Source: Caulobacter sp.
Lineage (GTDB): Bacteria > Pseudomonadota > Alphaproteobacteria > Caulobacterales > Caulobacteraceae
Direction: 5' to 3'
Length of the DNA: 64,000 nucleotides
Assembly: GCA_030645575.1 (NCBI GenBank)
Contig: JAUSMJ010000001.1
Span: 1-64,000, forward strand
A program made the position numbers and the translations under genes. The first letter of the stretch is position 1, and each line of letters opens with the position of its first letter. Below, in pieces: positions 7,479-16,831 of this stretch. The notes below the pieces were generated by a model that saw only the letters and a program-made list of their open reading frames with translations, did not search any database and was not told the origin of the DNA.

Positions 7479-9311
7479 TCAAGACAGCAACGACGCCAGC
7501 GCGGCCCGCGGGTCGGCGCCGTCCAGGTGAATCCGCGACCACAGGGCGAAGAACATCAGCGGCCAGCGGTTGTGGGCCTGGGCCGGGTCGGTGAACACGG
7601 CGCGGACGGCGTCAATGTCGCAGACCTCGGCCACGGCCTGCACCCCGGCGATGCGCGGGCCCAGGTCCCCGGCGCGCGGCGCGATCCAGCTGGCCACGGG
7701 CACGGTGAAGCCCTTCTTCTTCGCCCACGGCTCGGCCGCCGGGCAGTGCCGCTCCAGCCACTTGCGCAGCAGCCACTTGCCGTACCTGCCGCGCACCTTC
7801 ATCCGGTCCGGCAGGTTGAAGGCGAACGCCGCGACCTCCCGGTCGAGGAACGGCGTGCGGCCCTCGAGGCCATGCGCCATCAGCATCCGGTCGAGCTTCA
7901 GCAGCAGATCGTTCGGCAGCCAGGTGACGATGTCGGCGTACTGGGCGCGCTGGAGGGGGGTATAGCTGACGTCCGGCGGCGCCGCCGCCTCGCGCCAGCG
8001 GGCGAGGGCGCCCTTGCCGCCGTCCTTCAGGAAGGCCGCGTCGATCTGCGGCTCCGCCGGCCTTCCGCCGAGCCAGGATGGCCGCAGGGCTCGACGATAG
8101 CGACCATAGCCGCCGAACAACTCGTCCCCGCCTTCACCACTCAACACGACGGTCAGCGTGCCCCTGGCGGCCTCCGCCAGCTTGTAGGTCGGGAGGCAGG
8201 CGTAGTCGGTGGTCGGATCGTCAAGGAAGTTCGCCACCTGCGGCGCGATGCGCCAGAAGTCTTCCTCGCCGAAGGTCGTTTCGCGCCAGTCGAGGTTCAG
8301 GGCCTTGGCCACACGTTCGGCCGCGCCGCGTTCGTCGCGGGCCTCGGGCGTGTCGAAGCCGCAGGTGAAGGCCGTGACGGGGCGCTCGTTCAGGCGGCTC
8401 ATCAGGGTGGCGATGGCCGTGCTGTCGATGCCGCCGGACAGGAACAGGCCGTAGGGCACATCCGACCGCTGGTGGACCTTCACGCTGTCTTCAAGAATGG
8501 CATCCAGCGTTTGGATCGCCTCTTCTTCTCCGCTCATCCCCGCGAAAGCGGGGACCCAGGTTTTTTCAGAACCCCGCTGGCGTGAGCCGATGTCATCAAA
8601 AACGCTTGGGTCCCCGCTTTCGCGGGGATGAGCGGGTTTGGGGGAGGAACCACCCGCTTCCCAGTCGATGACGAGCATGTCGCCGAGATCGCCGTCGGGA
8701 AGACGCTCGGTCGCGAATCCCGGAGCCTGAGCGTCCACCCACGAGCCCATCGGTCCATCGATCAGGTAGCCGAGGGACAATAGCTGTTCGACCTGATTGG
8801 CTTGGGGCGGAGATTGGCGCCCGTCCGCTGTCAGCGCCCTGGGTTCGGACGAAAACCGGAATCCCGTGTCGGTCTGGTCCGTGTACAGCGGCTTGATCCC
8901 GAACCCGTCGCGCACCAGCCACGTCCGCCCGTCACAGCCGATCAGGCAGAAGGCGTACATCCCCCGCAGCCGCTCGAACGCCTTCTCGCCCTCCAGGGCG
9001 TAGAGGTGCAGCAGGGGTTCGAAGTCCGAGCCCGTGGCCAGCTTGTCGCCGAGCCCGAACTCCTCGGCCAGCTCCAGGTAGTTGTAGATCTCGCCATTGC
9101 CGATGATCGTCGAGCCGGCGGCGTGCAGCGGCTGCCAGCCGCCTTCCAGGTCGATGATGGAGAGGCGCGCGTGCGCGACGCACCAGCCGGGGCCGCTTTC
9201 CACCCGGATGCCGTTGGGGCCGCGGTGGGCGATGCGCTCGATCATCGCGCGCACGTCGCGCTCGGCCTGGGCCGGGTCGGTGACGCCCAGAATGCCCGCG
9301 ATGCCGCACAT
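7479..9311 (-). CDS. asnB: Asparagine synthase (glutamine-hydrolysing), with in-frame palindromic repeat
   Basis: Makes asparagine, or amidates a related acceptor, from glutamine and ATP. Cys2 after the initiator Met (MCGIAGILG) is the glutaminase nucleophile; RIAHRGPNG and NGEIYNY complete that domain. The synthetase domain has the PP-loop FLSGGIDST and LSGEGGDELFGGYGRYRR. At 610 residues it is in the family range. Residues about 226-261 (HPRESGDP ... WVPAFAGMSG) are not family sequence: they are the translation of a 104-bp inverted repeat at 8531-8634 between the two domains, and the frame stays open. The ATG overlaps the stop of the upstream glycosyltransferase by one base (TGATG), so the pair is probably co-translated. 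That context suggests a role in a glycan or exported polymer as much as free asparagine. Confidence 0.93.
   Translation of the reverse strand: MCGIAGILGVTDPAQAERDVRAMIERIAHRGPNGIRVESGPGWCVAHARLSIIDLEGGWQPLHAAGSTIIGNGEIYNYLELAEEFGLGDKLATGSDFEPLLHLYALEGEKAFERLRGMYAFCLIGCDGRTWLVRDGFGIKPLYTDQTDTGFRFSSEPRALTADGRQSPPQANQVEQLLSLGYLIDGPMGSWVDAQAPGFATERLPDGDLGDMLVIDWEAGGSSPKPAHPRESGDPSVFDDIGSRQRGSEKTWVPAFAGMSGEEEAIQTLDAILEDSVKVHQRSDVPYGLFLSGGIDSTAIATLMSRLNERPVTAFTCGFDTPEARDERGAAERVAKALNLDWRETTFGEEDFWRIAPQVANFLDDPTTDYACLPTYKLAEAARGTLTVVLSGEGGDELFGGYGRYRRALRPSWLGGRPAEPQIDAAFLKDGGKGALARWREAAAPPDVSYTPLQRAQYADIVTWLPNDLLLKLDRMLMAHGLEGRTPFLDREVAAFAFNLPDRMKVRGRYGKWLLRKWLERHCPAAEPWAKKKGFTVPVASWIAPRAGDLGPRIAGVQAVAEVCDIDAVRAVFTDPAQAHNRWPLMFFALWSRIHLDGADPRAALASLLS
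8531..8634. repeat. Palindromic repeat inside asnB
   Basis: Perfect 28-bp inverted arms (8531-8558 and 8607-8634; core CCCGCGAAAGCGGGGACCCA) are separated by 48 bp. The arms read as HPRESGDP and WVPAFAGM in the asnB frame. The element at 19362-19643 uses the same core. Confidence 0.9.
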
Positions 9312-10339
9312 CAGGCTTCGCCCATGCGGGAGAACAGGTGGCGCCATTCGGCGACCACGGCGGCCTCGGCGAACTCGGCCTCCACCCGCGCGTGGCCGTT
9401 CTGGATCAGGCGGATGCGCAGCATCGGGTCGGCCAGCACGGCCTTGACCCGCTCGGCCAGGGCCTCGGCGTTGTCGATCGGAATGAGAAAGCCGTCCTCG
9501 CCGTCGCGGATCAGCGCGCCGGGGCCCTGGCTGTTGGCGGCGACCACGGGCAGGCCGTTGGCCCAGGCCTGGATGACCACATTGCCCAGCGGCTCGAACC
9601 GCGAGGGGAATACACAGACGTCGGCCGCGCGATAGAGCGCCGCCGCGTCCTGCCGCCAGCCGAGGAAGCGGACACGGTCGGCGACGCCCAGCGCGACGGC
9701 CATGGCCTTCAGCTTGTCCTCCAGCGCCCCGGCCCCGGCGATCCACAGCCAGGCGTCGGGGATCCGCGTCAGGGCCTTGAGGCTGACGTCGTGAGCCTTG
9801 GCGTCGTGCAGCCGGCCCATGCCGAGCAGCAGGGGCACGCCTTCGGGCGTATCGAGCGAGGTCCGGCTGACCGGGGCCGCTTCTTCGGCGCTCCCGGCGA
9901 AGTTGGGGATGTAGCTGACCTGCGCCGCCGGCCAGCCCTGGGCGATCACCCAATCCACGATGTCGCGTGTGTTGCCGACCAGGTGGTCGAAGCCGCGATA
10001 ATATTTCAGGCTGTAGTAGCCGCCGAGCCGGCCGATGCGCTTCCACGGCCCGGCGGGGGTGTGGCGGGCCGCGCGGTTCATCCAGGCGACCATCACCTTC
10101 GCGTCCAGCCGGCGGCCGAAGGCGGCGACGCGCGGACGGGTGAGGAGGTCGAGCGGGCCGCCGAAGCCGAAGCTTCGCGCCGTCACCCCGGCGGCGGCCA
10201 GGGCGTCCGCCCGGGCCGGATGGCGGCGGATCGCGCATGCCTCGGCCACCCCCGCGCGCCGCAGGGCCGAGACGAGGTCGATGAAATAGGTCTCGGCGCC
10301 GCCGTCGCCCCCGGACCCAAGCAGATGAAGCACGCTCAT
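9311..10339 (-). CDS. Glycosyltransferase family 4 protein
   Basis: Retaining GT-B glycosyltransferase of 342 residues. The N-terminus (VLHLLGSGGDGGAETYF) is the acceptor-side start typical of GT4. The C-terminal half has the nucleotide-sugar-binding part: LLGMGRLHDAKAHDVSLKAL, then the E-x7-E-like stretch SRFEPLGNVVIQAWANGLPVVA, and GEDGFLI. No signal peptide; it probably works at the inner face of the cytoplasmic membrane. The donor sugar is not predictable. It overlaps asnB by one base, and a GT4/asparagine-synthase pair is common in polysaccharide loci, although no flippase, polymerase or exosortase is next to it here. Confidence 0.88.
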   Translation of the reverse strand: MSVLHLLGSGGDGGAETYFIDLVSALRRAGVAEACAIRRHPARADALAAAGVTARSFGFGGPLDLLTRPRVAAFGRRLDAKVMVAWMNRAARHTPAGPWKRIGRLGGYYSLKYYRGFDHLVGNTRDIVDWVIAQGWPAAQVSYIPNFAGSAEEAAPVSRTSLDTPEGVPLLLGMGRLHDAKAHDVSLKALTRIPDAWLWIAGAGALEDKLKAMAVALGVADRVRFLGWRQDAAALYRAADVCVFPSRFEPLGNVVIQAWANGLPVVAANSQGPGALIRDGEDGFLIPIDNAEALAERVKAVLADPMLRIRLIQNGHARVEAEFAEAAVVAEWRHLFSRMGEA

Positions 10340-10462
10340 GCGGCGGCGACCCTAGCCGCCAAGGGCCGCTTTCCCAAGCAGGATGACGTGCTCTTGAAGC
10401 GGAACCGCTGCGCCCGTATAAGGCCGCCTCTCGCGCTCGCGGATTGATTTGCCGCCGCGTGT

Positions 10463-10539
10463 GGCTGGGTAGCTCAGATGGTTAGAGCGGTGGATTCATA
10501 ACCCACAGGTCGGCGGTTCGATCCCGCCCCCAGCTACCA
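10463..10539 (+). tRNA. tRNA-Met (CAT)
   Basis: 77-nt cloverleaf with encoded CCA. Acceptor GGCTGGG pairs with CCCAGCT with a terminal G-U; the D-arm is GCTCAGATGGTTAGAGC, the anticodon loop TTCATAA gives CAT, and the T-arm is GGCGGTTCGATCCCGCC. G1-U72 rather than an unpaired C1-A72 points to the elongator form. Confidence 0.95.
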
Positions 10540-10562
10540 CTTTTCTCTTATATTTCAGATAC

Positions 10563-12068
10563 TCAGGCCGCCGCCGACTGGTCGTCGGCCGCATCGAGCG
10601 CCGCCTGCAGGGCCGCCAGCATGCGCTCGGCCTTGATCGGCTTTTCCACCACGTCGTTCATGCCGGCCTCGAGATAGCCACGCACGTCGTCGGGGTCGGC
10701 GTTGGCGGTCAGGGCGATGATCGGGGTGCGGCCGGCGGGGCCGGGCAGGGCGCGGATCGCCTTGGTGGCGGCCACGCCGTCCATGCGCGGCATCTTGATG
10801 TCCATCAGGATCAGGTCGAAACGGCGGGCCTGGACCGCGTCCAGCGCCTCGACGCCATCGACGGCCTGTTCGGACGTGCAGTCGAACATTTCGCACAGCG
10901 CCTCGGCGACCATGCGGTTGGTGGCGTTGTCATCGACGATCAGGATGTGGGCCGCCTTGCCGGGGCCCTGGGCCTGGTCCGGCGCCGTCGAGACCGCCTG
11001 GGCCGGGCGGGCGATGAACTCGAACACCACGGTGACGCCGGCGCCGGGATTGGACTCGGCGCGGATCACGCCGCCGGCCGCGGAGGCGATGCGACTGGCC
11101 AGCGCCATGCCCAGGCTGACCGACAGGCCGTCGGTCTGGTCGTCCGTGGCGGCGACGGGCTCGAAGATGCGCGCCAGGCGCTGGGGACTCATCTCGCTGC
11201 CGGCGTCGCGCACCCGGCCCTCGAGGATCAGGCCGTCGGCGGCGGGCCGGACCTTCAGCGTCGCCTCGATGGCGCCGCGCCGGGTCTCGCTGAGCGCGCG
11301 GAAGATCAGGGCGTCGAACACCTGCAGCAGCCGGCCCTCGTCGAGCTCGGCCGCGTCCTCGGGATCGCCGTCATAGGCGGTCAGCAGGGTCAGGCCGCTG
11401 GCGGCGGTCCGGGCCTTCCAGCGCGCATCGACCGTGTCCATGAACAGCCGCAGCTGGCAGGGGCTCGGATGGAAGGTCAGGGTTCCCCGGTCGGCCTCGT
11501 GCAGGTCGATGGCGCGGCGCATCAGCGAGGTCAGGTCATCGCCCGTCTCGCTGATCGCCCGCACGCAGGCCTGGGCGTCGGGTGGCAGATTCTGGCGGGC
11601 CAGGCGGCTGGTGAAGTCCGCGACGCCGTCGAGGTGGCGCAGAACCTCGCCGCCTATGCGCTGGATCAGCATGGCGGCGGGCACTGCCGGCGCGGCCGGG
11701 CGGGGCCGCCGGGCCATGAGCAGCATGGCGGGGGTGCCGACGCCCAGATAGCAGCCGTCGCTGACCACGACGAACCCGTGGTTCAGGGCGTCGGGATGCG
11801 TGGCCTGCAGATGGTCGCGAAAGCCCCAGGGGGTCATGCCCGCGTCGGCGATCGCGGGATGGGGATCCATCACCTCATCGACGAGCCGCTGACCGTCGGT
11901 CTGGGACTGGATCACGTCGCGGGAAACCACACCGACCGGCTGTTCGCCATCGACCACGGCCAGGACGCTGGCGTCCGGTTCGGCGGCGAAACGGGCCGCC
12001 ACCGTCGCGCAGATGGCGCCGACCGGCACGGGCGCGCGGCGATCAACAAGACTGGAAAGAGTGTCCAT
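10563..12068 (-). CDS. CBS / degenerate histidine-kinase / receiver-domain protein
   Basis: 501-residue signalling protein with three parts. Residues 8-118 resemble a CBS pair (SVLAVVDGEQPVGVVSRD, HGFVVVSDGCYLGVGT). Residues 133-354 have a histidine-kinase outline (LLQVFDALIFRALSE, RDAGSEMSPQRLARIFEP, SLGMALASRIASAAGG) but no phosphoacceptor His in the expected helix, no N-box Asn, and SEM in place of the second Gly of the G1 box. Residues 373-490 form an intact receiver with D380, phosphorylatable D423, T454 and K476. It is therefore probably a phosphate acceptor with a nucleotide or dimerisation module rather than an active kinase. ATG 12068 is taken; an in-frame TTG at 12101 adds 11 residues. 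No cognate partner is adjacent. Confidence 0.82.
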   Translation of the reverse strand: MDTLSSLVDRRAPVPVGAICATVAARFAAEPDASVLAVVDGEQPVGVVSRDVIQSQTDGQRLVDEVMDPHPAIADAGMTPWGFRDHLQATHPDALNHGFVVVSDGCYLGVGTPAMLLMARRPRPAAPAVPAAMLIQRIGGEVLRHLDGVADFTSRLARQNLPPDAQACVRAISETGDDLTSLMRRAIDLHEADRGTLTFHPSPCQLRLFMDTVDARWKARTAASGLTLLTAYDGDPEDAAELDEGRLLQVFDALIFRALSETRRGAIEATLKVRPAADGLILEGRVRDAGSEMSPQRLARIFEPVAATDDQTDGLSVSLGMALASRIASAAGGVIRAESNPGAGVTVVFEFIARPAQAVSTAPDQAQGPGKAAHILIVDDNATNRMVAEALCEMFDCTSEQAVDGVEALDAVQARRFDLILMDIKMPRMDGVAATKAIRALPGPAGRTPIIALTANADPDDVRGYLEAGMNDVVEKPIKAERMLAALQAALDAADDQSAAA

Positions 12069-12143
12069 GGGACCGCACGCGAAAGTCAATACCGACCCCA
12101 AACATGCCCCATTGCGCTTGAAGATAGGTTAAGCCCCTCACGG

Positions 12144-12180
12144 ACAAACAAAAACGGCGGGGATTTGCATCCCCGCCGTT
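12144..12180 (-). terminator. Rho-independent terminator of the TonB receptor gene
   Basis: Perfect 12-bp stem (AACGGCGGGGAT / ATCCCCGCCGTT) with a 4-nt loop, followed on the minus strand by TTTTTGTTTG. It sits just past the receptor stop at 12204. Confidence 0.88.
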
Positions 12181-12203
12181 CCTGTCTTCGGTGGATCTTC
12201 GGC

Positions 12204-15050
12204 TCAGAAGGTCTTGCTAACCGCCACACCGTAGGTGCGAGGATCAAGGAAGAAGCCGTTGCGATACATGCCCGACGAGTCGTCCGTCAGATAGGTATCG
12301 ACCAAGGGCGCATCGTCCAGCAGGTTCTTGCCGTAGACTTCAACCGACCATCCCGATTCATAGTTGGCGAGCGTTAGAGTCGCGTTGACATTTTCCCAAC
12401 TCGACAGAGCGTCCGCAGTGGAATTGTAGATCCGTGCGAACGAATCCGTCTGCTTGTAGTAGTCGCCGCGGATGGTGCCTTCCCATCCTCCGCCGATGTC
12501 CCAATTGTACTGGGCGCCGAACGAGAACGTCCAGTGCGGCGCGTTGGGAAGTTCCTTTCCGGCAAGATCGACAGCCACACCATCGCTGACCAGGCCACCG
12601 AAGGCGTTCCGACCAACGGACAGCGGACCGCCCGGGATCAGAGCGACCCCGGTGTTGCCGGCGCCGAACGTGGTCGGGGTGCAGACGCCCAGGATCGCGA
12701 AGGGGTTATTGGTCGCGGTCGAGAAGCCCAGCGCGGTCTGTGCCGCCGCCGTGGAGACCACGCAGTTTCCCGCCGCGCTCGACTTGACAAGCGTCAGGAG
12801 TGGATTGCCGCCAGTGCGGTTGAAGGAGTCGATCGACGTGCCGCCGGTGATCTCGGTATCGAGATAGCCAACCTGCATATTGAGGCGCAGGCCGTCCAAC
12901 GGCGACCAGATGGTCTCCAGTTCCAGTCCCTTGATCTCTGCATCGATGTTCTCATTGACCGACTGTCGATTGACGATCTTGGAAACCTGATAGCCGATGT
13001 AGTCGTACTTGAAGGCCGTCAGATTGAGGACCATCGCGCCGCCCATCAGGGTATTCTTGGAGCCTAACTCCAAAGCATCAACGAACTCAGGATCAAAGGT
13101 GGCGGGCGGGCAGGAGCCGAATGCGGCGGCGGAGCAGGGGGGGTTCATGCCGCCGGCCTTGTAGCCGCGCGAGTAGAACAGGTAGAGCAGAGTCTCGTCG
13201 GTGAACGAGACGTCAGGCTTCCAATCGAATCCCAGCCGCCCCGTCATTTCCTTGAAATCGGCCGTAGAATAGGGGTTCGTCGGGTCAAGATTAACACCGC
13301 CGCCGCCAGCCGCCGCGAGCACGACAGGACGATTTTCGACACGCTTCATATCGTGTGTGTAGCGAAGGCCGCCAGTGATCTTGAAGTTGTCGAACAGCTG
13401 CCAGTAGACTTCACCGAACGCTGCGCGGGATTTCAGATGATATTCGCCCGTGCTGTCATAGTAGTTATGACCAGACCGGTTCGGATTATGGTTGGGATCA
13501 ATATAGATACAGGCCGGATTTGTTGCGGCGCAATTCGCGGAGCCCGTGAACAGCAAATTGCGCATTTGCGCATAGCCAGTCCCAGTGTTGAACATAACAT
13601 AATAGTCACCATTCGACACGAAGTCGATGTAGATGGCCCCGACGTTGAAGTTCAGCGGTCCGTCGAAATTCGACTGCAGCCGAAGCTCTTGGGACCAGTT
13701 CGTGCCCTCACCGCTGGAGATATCCAGGGCGGTGAAAAGATTGCTGTTACCAATTTGGGGATCGCTGACGACGCCGCCGGGATACAAGAACGCATAGATC
13801 CCCGCGTACCCCGGAACCGCCGCGAAAGCGTTGACCGGGTTGGGAGTCGCGTTCAACGGGATCGTCGGGACCGTACGGTTATAGTCTTGCCGGGTGAAAA
13901 GTTCGTTCTTGCTGTAGCCGGTCAGCGACGTGAGTTGAAGGTCGTCAGTCAGATCCCAGGAGATGTTGAACTGAACGATGTCGGTCTTGGCCTGGTAGAC
14001 GGGGTCTTCCGAGGACGCGATGTTCCGAATGTCGGGATTTTGCACCTGCCCGGCATAGGAGTCCCCGGTGGTCATGCCGGTGAGCGCGGCAAACAGGCCG
14101 CCGAGGGTGCCTTGCGTGTTGACGGTCCCGAAGATCGCGGGATCATCGACGCGGGCAGGCTGGCAGCCCTGACTAAAGAAGCCGCGCTGAATCTGACCGA
14201 TAAGCCCCCCAAAGGCCCCGGAATAGCCGAGGCCGCCGATGCTGGCCGGACCGGGGTCTTTCACACAGAGCTGCTTGCCGATGCGCGAGCGGGTGTCGTC
14301 TTCCTCGAAGTGGTCCCACATCAGGGTGGTGCGGAAGGTGTCGGACGGGTTGAACGCCAAGGTGGCGCGCACATCCCACAGGTCGCGGTCGTCAACGTCG
14401 CTGCCGGTAGTCAGGTTGCGGCTGAAGCCATCACGCTTGAGAACCGCGCCAGCCACGCGAAGGGCCAGCGTATCTCCGAGCGGCAGGTTGATCATGCCGC
14501 GGACCTTCTTGGAGCCAAAGTTGCCGGCTTCAAGCCGAACCATGGCTTCGAATTCGTCGCTCGGTTTCGCCGAGATGATGTTGACTACGCCGCCGGTGGC
14601 GTTGCGGCCGTATAGCGTGCCTTGCGGACCACGCAGAACTTCCACGCGCTCGACGTCGAAGAAGTCGGCTTCGAACAGGTTGTTGGCGGTCAGCGGGGCG
14701 TTGTTCAGGTGGATGCCGGTGCCGGCGTCGCCCGAACCGGCGACGAGCTTGGAGCCGACGCCGCGGATCTGGAAGTTGTAGCCGGTGAAGTTCCCCTTGG
14801 AGAAGTTCACGTTCGGCACGGCCAGAACCAGGTTCGGGCCGCCGTCGATCTTGGCCTTTTCGAGGCTTTCAGCGGAGAAGGCCGAGACGGCGATCGGCAC
14901 GTCCTGGATCGCTTCTTCCTTCTTTTGAGCGGTCACGACGACCTCGCCGACCGTCGTGTCCTGGGCGAAAGCGGGCGCGGCGACGCCGAGCATGGCGGCG
15001 ACGGACACGCTGGCGGCAAGCAGGCTGCGCAGGCGCAGAGATTCGGACAT
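12204..15050 (-). CDS. TonB-dependent outer-membrane receptor
   Basis: 948-residue outer-membrane transporter. The signal peptide ends near residue 29 (AAPAFA-Q). A TonB-box-like GEVVVTAQKKEEAIQDVP leads into the plug domain (VPNVNFSKGNF, IRGVG, VERVEVLRGPQGTLYGRNA, GGVVNIISAKP). The remainder is the 22-strand beta barrel, ending in the aromatic C-terminal residue of AVSKTF. The plug wording resembles receptors for plant polymers, xenobiotics or other non-siderophore substrates in Caulobacteraceae and sphingomonads, but the ligand cannot be read from sequence. It stands alone between a signalling gene and queC, with its own terminator. Confidence 0.94.
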   Translation of the reverse strand: MSESLRLRSLLAASVSVAAMLGVAAPAFAQDTTVGEVVVTAQKKEEAIQDVPIAVSAFSAESLEKAKIDGGPNLVLAVPNVNFSKGNFTGYNFQIRGVGSKLVAGSGDAGTGIHLNNAPLTANNLFEADFFDVERVEVLRGPQGTLYGRNATGGVVNIISAKPSDEFEAMVRLEAGNFGSKKVRGMINLPLGDTLALRVAGAVLKRDGFSRNLTTGSDVDDRDLWDVRATLAFNPSDTFRTTLMWDHFEEDDTRSRIGKQLCVKDPGPASIGGLGYSGAFGGLIGQIQRGFFSQGCQPARVDDPAIFGTVNTQGTLGGLFAALTGMTTGDSYAGQVQNPDIRNIASSEDPVYQAKTDIVQFNISWDLTDDLQLTSLTGYSKNELFTRQDYNRTVPTIPLNATPNPVNAFAAVPGYAGIYAFLYPGGVVSDPQIGNSNLFTALDISSGEGTNWSQELRLQSNFDGPLNFNVGAIYIDFVSNGDYYVMFNTGTGYAQMRNLLFTGSANCAATNPACIYIDPNHNPNRSGHNYYDSTGEYHLKSRAAFGEVYWQLFDNFKITGGLRYTHDMKRVENRPVVLAAAGGGGVNLDPTNPYSTADFKEMTGRLGFDWKPDVSFTDETLLYLFYSRGYKAGGMNPPCSAAAFGSCPPATFDPEFVDALELGSKNTLMGGAMVLNLTAFKYDYIGYQVSKIVNRQSVNENIDAEIKGLELETIWSPLDGLRLNMQVGYLDTEITGGTSIDSFNRTGGNPLLTLVKSSAAGNCVVSTAAAQTALGFSTATNNPFAILGVCTPTTFGAGNTGVALIPGGPLSVGRNAFGGLVSDGVAVDLAGKELPNAPHWTFSFGAQYNWDIGGGWEGTIRGDYYKQTDSFARIYNSTADALSSWENVNATLTLANYESGWSVEVYGKNLLDDAPLVDTYLTDDSSGMYRNGFFLDPRTYGVAVSKTF

Positions 15051-15425
15051 TCGTAACCCTCCCCGGACGGCGCGACCCCTTATGGGAGGTTCGGCGGCGT
15101 CGTTGTTTCCTCATGTATCGCGCGATTAGTTACCGCCGGGGTCGCGCGACACATTCCCCCGCAGCTTCTTCGAATTGCATACGGGCGTTTGATGTGTGTC
15201 AACCGTCGCCGTCACCTTACCGCCGTCAAGTTGCCGCTTTTCACCTTGGGTGTTGCCGGCCTGCGGCGCCTTGTGACGCTTGGGAAACGACTTCTTCTCG
15301 TCTTGCGGGAGGCGCCGTTGGGGAAGGTGGCCCCGTGATGCGTCGGGGGCGTTTCGGGGACGGGGCCGTTCGTGTAGAGGACGGGCGCCGCGCCTTGCGC
15401 CTCCGCTCCTTGCGAAACCAGTCCG
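15051..15425. other. Intergenic region between TonB receptor and queC
   Basis: 375 bp between divergent genes with no convincing reading frame. It must hold the promoters of both. It contains an AT-richer patch around 15165-15245. No preQ1 riboswitch-like fold was recognised before queC. Confidence 0.5.
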
Positions 15426-16160
15426 ATGACCGCATTCCGCCCGACCGCCGACGGCGCCCTGGTCCTGTTCTCGGGAGGGCAGGATTCAGCCGTCTGCCTG
15501 GCCTGGGCGCTGGCTCGCTACGGGCGGGTCGAGACGGTGGGTTTCGACTACGGCCAGCGTCACATCGTCGAGATGGAGGCGCGGCAGCGGGTCCGGACCG
15601 GACTGCAGCAGAGGTTTCCCGACTGGGCGGCGCGCTTGGGCGAGGATCATGTGCTGGACTTGCGGGGGTTCGGCGCGGTGGCCGAATCGGCCCTGACCAC
15701 GGACCGGGCCATCGAGATGACCGCCCGGGGCCTGCCATCGACCTTCGTGCCGGGCCGCAACCTGGTGTTCCTGGTCTATGCCGCGGCCCTGGCCGACCGT
15801 CGCGGCCTGCCGGTCCTGATCGGCGGCATGTGCGAGACGGACTACTCCGGCTATCCCGACTGTCGGCGCGACACGATCGACGCCATGCAGCAGGCGCTCA
15901 ATCTGGGCATGGAGCAGACGTTCCGGGTCGAGACCCCGCTGATGCGGCTGACCAAGGCGCAAACCTGGGGGCTGGCGGCGGCGCTGGGCGGCGAATCGCT
16001 GGTCTCGCTGATCGTCGAGGAGAGCCACACCTGCTATCGCGGCGAGCGGGGCGAGCTGCACCCCTGGGGCCACGGCTGTGGCGATTGCCCGGCCTGCGCG
16101 CTGCGCGCCGCCGGCTGGGACGCCTGGGTCGCCGCGGGCCGTCCGGCGACGGCCCCATGA
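15426..16160 (+). CDS. queC: 7-cyano-7-deazaguanine synthase
   Basis: Converts 7-carboxy-7-deazaguanine to preQ0 with ATP and ammonia, on the route to queuosine in tRNA. The ATP-pyrophosphatase loop SGGQDS is at residues 16-21, and RNLVFL and [17 protein letters not shown] are family segments. The zinc site C203, C218, C221, C224 (TCYRGE ... GCGDCPAC) is complete. 244 residues is normal. The stop overlaps the queE start in ATGA, so the two are translated together. No clear ribosome site precedes the ATG. Confidence 0.96.
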   Translation: MTAFRPTADGALVLFSGGQDSAVCLAWALARYGRVETVGFDYGQRHIVEMEARQRVRTGLQQRFPDWAARLGEDHVLDLRGFGAVAESALTTDRAIEMTARGLPSTFVPGRNLVFLVYAAALADRRGLPVLIGGMCETDYSGYPDCRRDTIDAMQQALNLGMEQTFRVETPLMRLTKAQTWGLAAALGGESLVSLIVEESHTCYRGERGELHPWGHGCGDCPACALRAAGWDAWVAAGRPATAP

Positions 16161-16789
16161 CCTACAGCGTCAAGGAGATCTTCCTCACCCTGCAGGGCGA
16201 GGGCGGCCAGGCCGGGCGGGCGGCGGTATTCTGTCGCTTCGCCGGCTGCAACCTGTGGAGCGGGCGCGAGCAGGACCGGGCCAAGGCCGTCTGCACCTTC
16301 TGCGACACCGATTTCGTCGGGATGGACGGGGCGGGCGGCGGCAAGTTCGCCACGCCGGCGGCGCTGGCCGCCGCGGTCGATGCCGCCTGGACCGGTCCTG
16401 ACCACGACAAGCTGGTCGTCTGCACCGGAGGCGAGCCGCTGCTGCAGCTCGACCCGCCGCTGATCGCGGCGCTGCACGACCGGGGCTTCCTGATCGCGGT
16501 GGAGACCAACGGCACGCTCGCGGCCCCGCCGGGGATCGACTGGATCTGCGTCAGCCCCAAGGCCGACGCCGCCGTGGTCCAGACCTTTGGCCAGGAGCTC
16601 AAGCTGGTCTTCCCCCAGCCTGGCGTCGATCCAGCGCGGTTCGAGGGGCTCGATTTCGAGCGGTTCTTCCTGCAGCCGATGGATGGCGCCGATCGCGAGG
16701 CCAACACCGCCGCGGCCGTCGCCTATTGCCTCGCCCATCCCCGGTGGCGGTTGAGCGTGCAGACGCACAAGTATCTGGGTCTGCCCTGA
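16157..16789 (+). CDS. queE: 7-carboxy-7-deazaguanine synthase (radical SAM)
   Basis: Ring-contracts 6-carboxytetrahydropterin to 7-carboxy-7-deazaguanine. The radical-SAM cluster cysteines are C31, C46 and C49, i.e. C-x14-C-x2-C rather than the usual C-x3-C-x2-C; this expanded spacing is an established QueE variant. FLTLQGEG near the N-terminus, [11 protein letters not shown] and VETNGT are substrate and SAM segments, and [11 protein letters not shown] is the family-typical end. 210 residues. It overlaps queC by four bases. queD and folE are not in the window. Confidence 0.96.
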   Translation: MTYSVKEIFLTLQGEGGQAGRAAVFCRFAGCNLWSGREQDRAKAVCTFCDTDFVGMDGAGGGKFATPAALAAAVDAAWTGPDHDKLVVCTGGEPLLQLDPPLIAALHDRGFLIAVETNGTLAAPPGIDWICVSPKADAAVVQTFGQELKLVFPQPGVDPARFEGLDFERFFLQPMDGADREANTAAAVAYCLAHPRWRLSVQTHKYLGLP

Positions 16790-16831
16790 GGCTGGCGGGG
16801 GGCCCGCAGCGCGTCTCCGGGCGATCGAGGG

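Noticed and set aside
9312..10238. Upstream extension of asnB into the glycosyltransferase region
   Set aside because: The open frame continues upstream but is Arg/Pro/Gly-rich without homology; MCGIAGILG must start at the Met so that Cys2 is the nucleophile.
15051..15425. preQ1 riboswitch before queC
   Set aside because: No H-type pseudoknot pattern with the short A-rich tail could be recognised.
15113..16156. Upstream extension of queE through queC
   Set aside because: Out-of-frame reading of queC; QueE homology starts exactly at the ATG at 16157.
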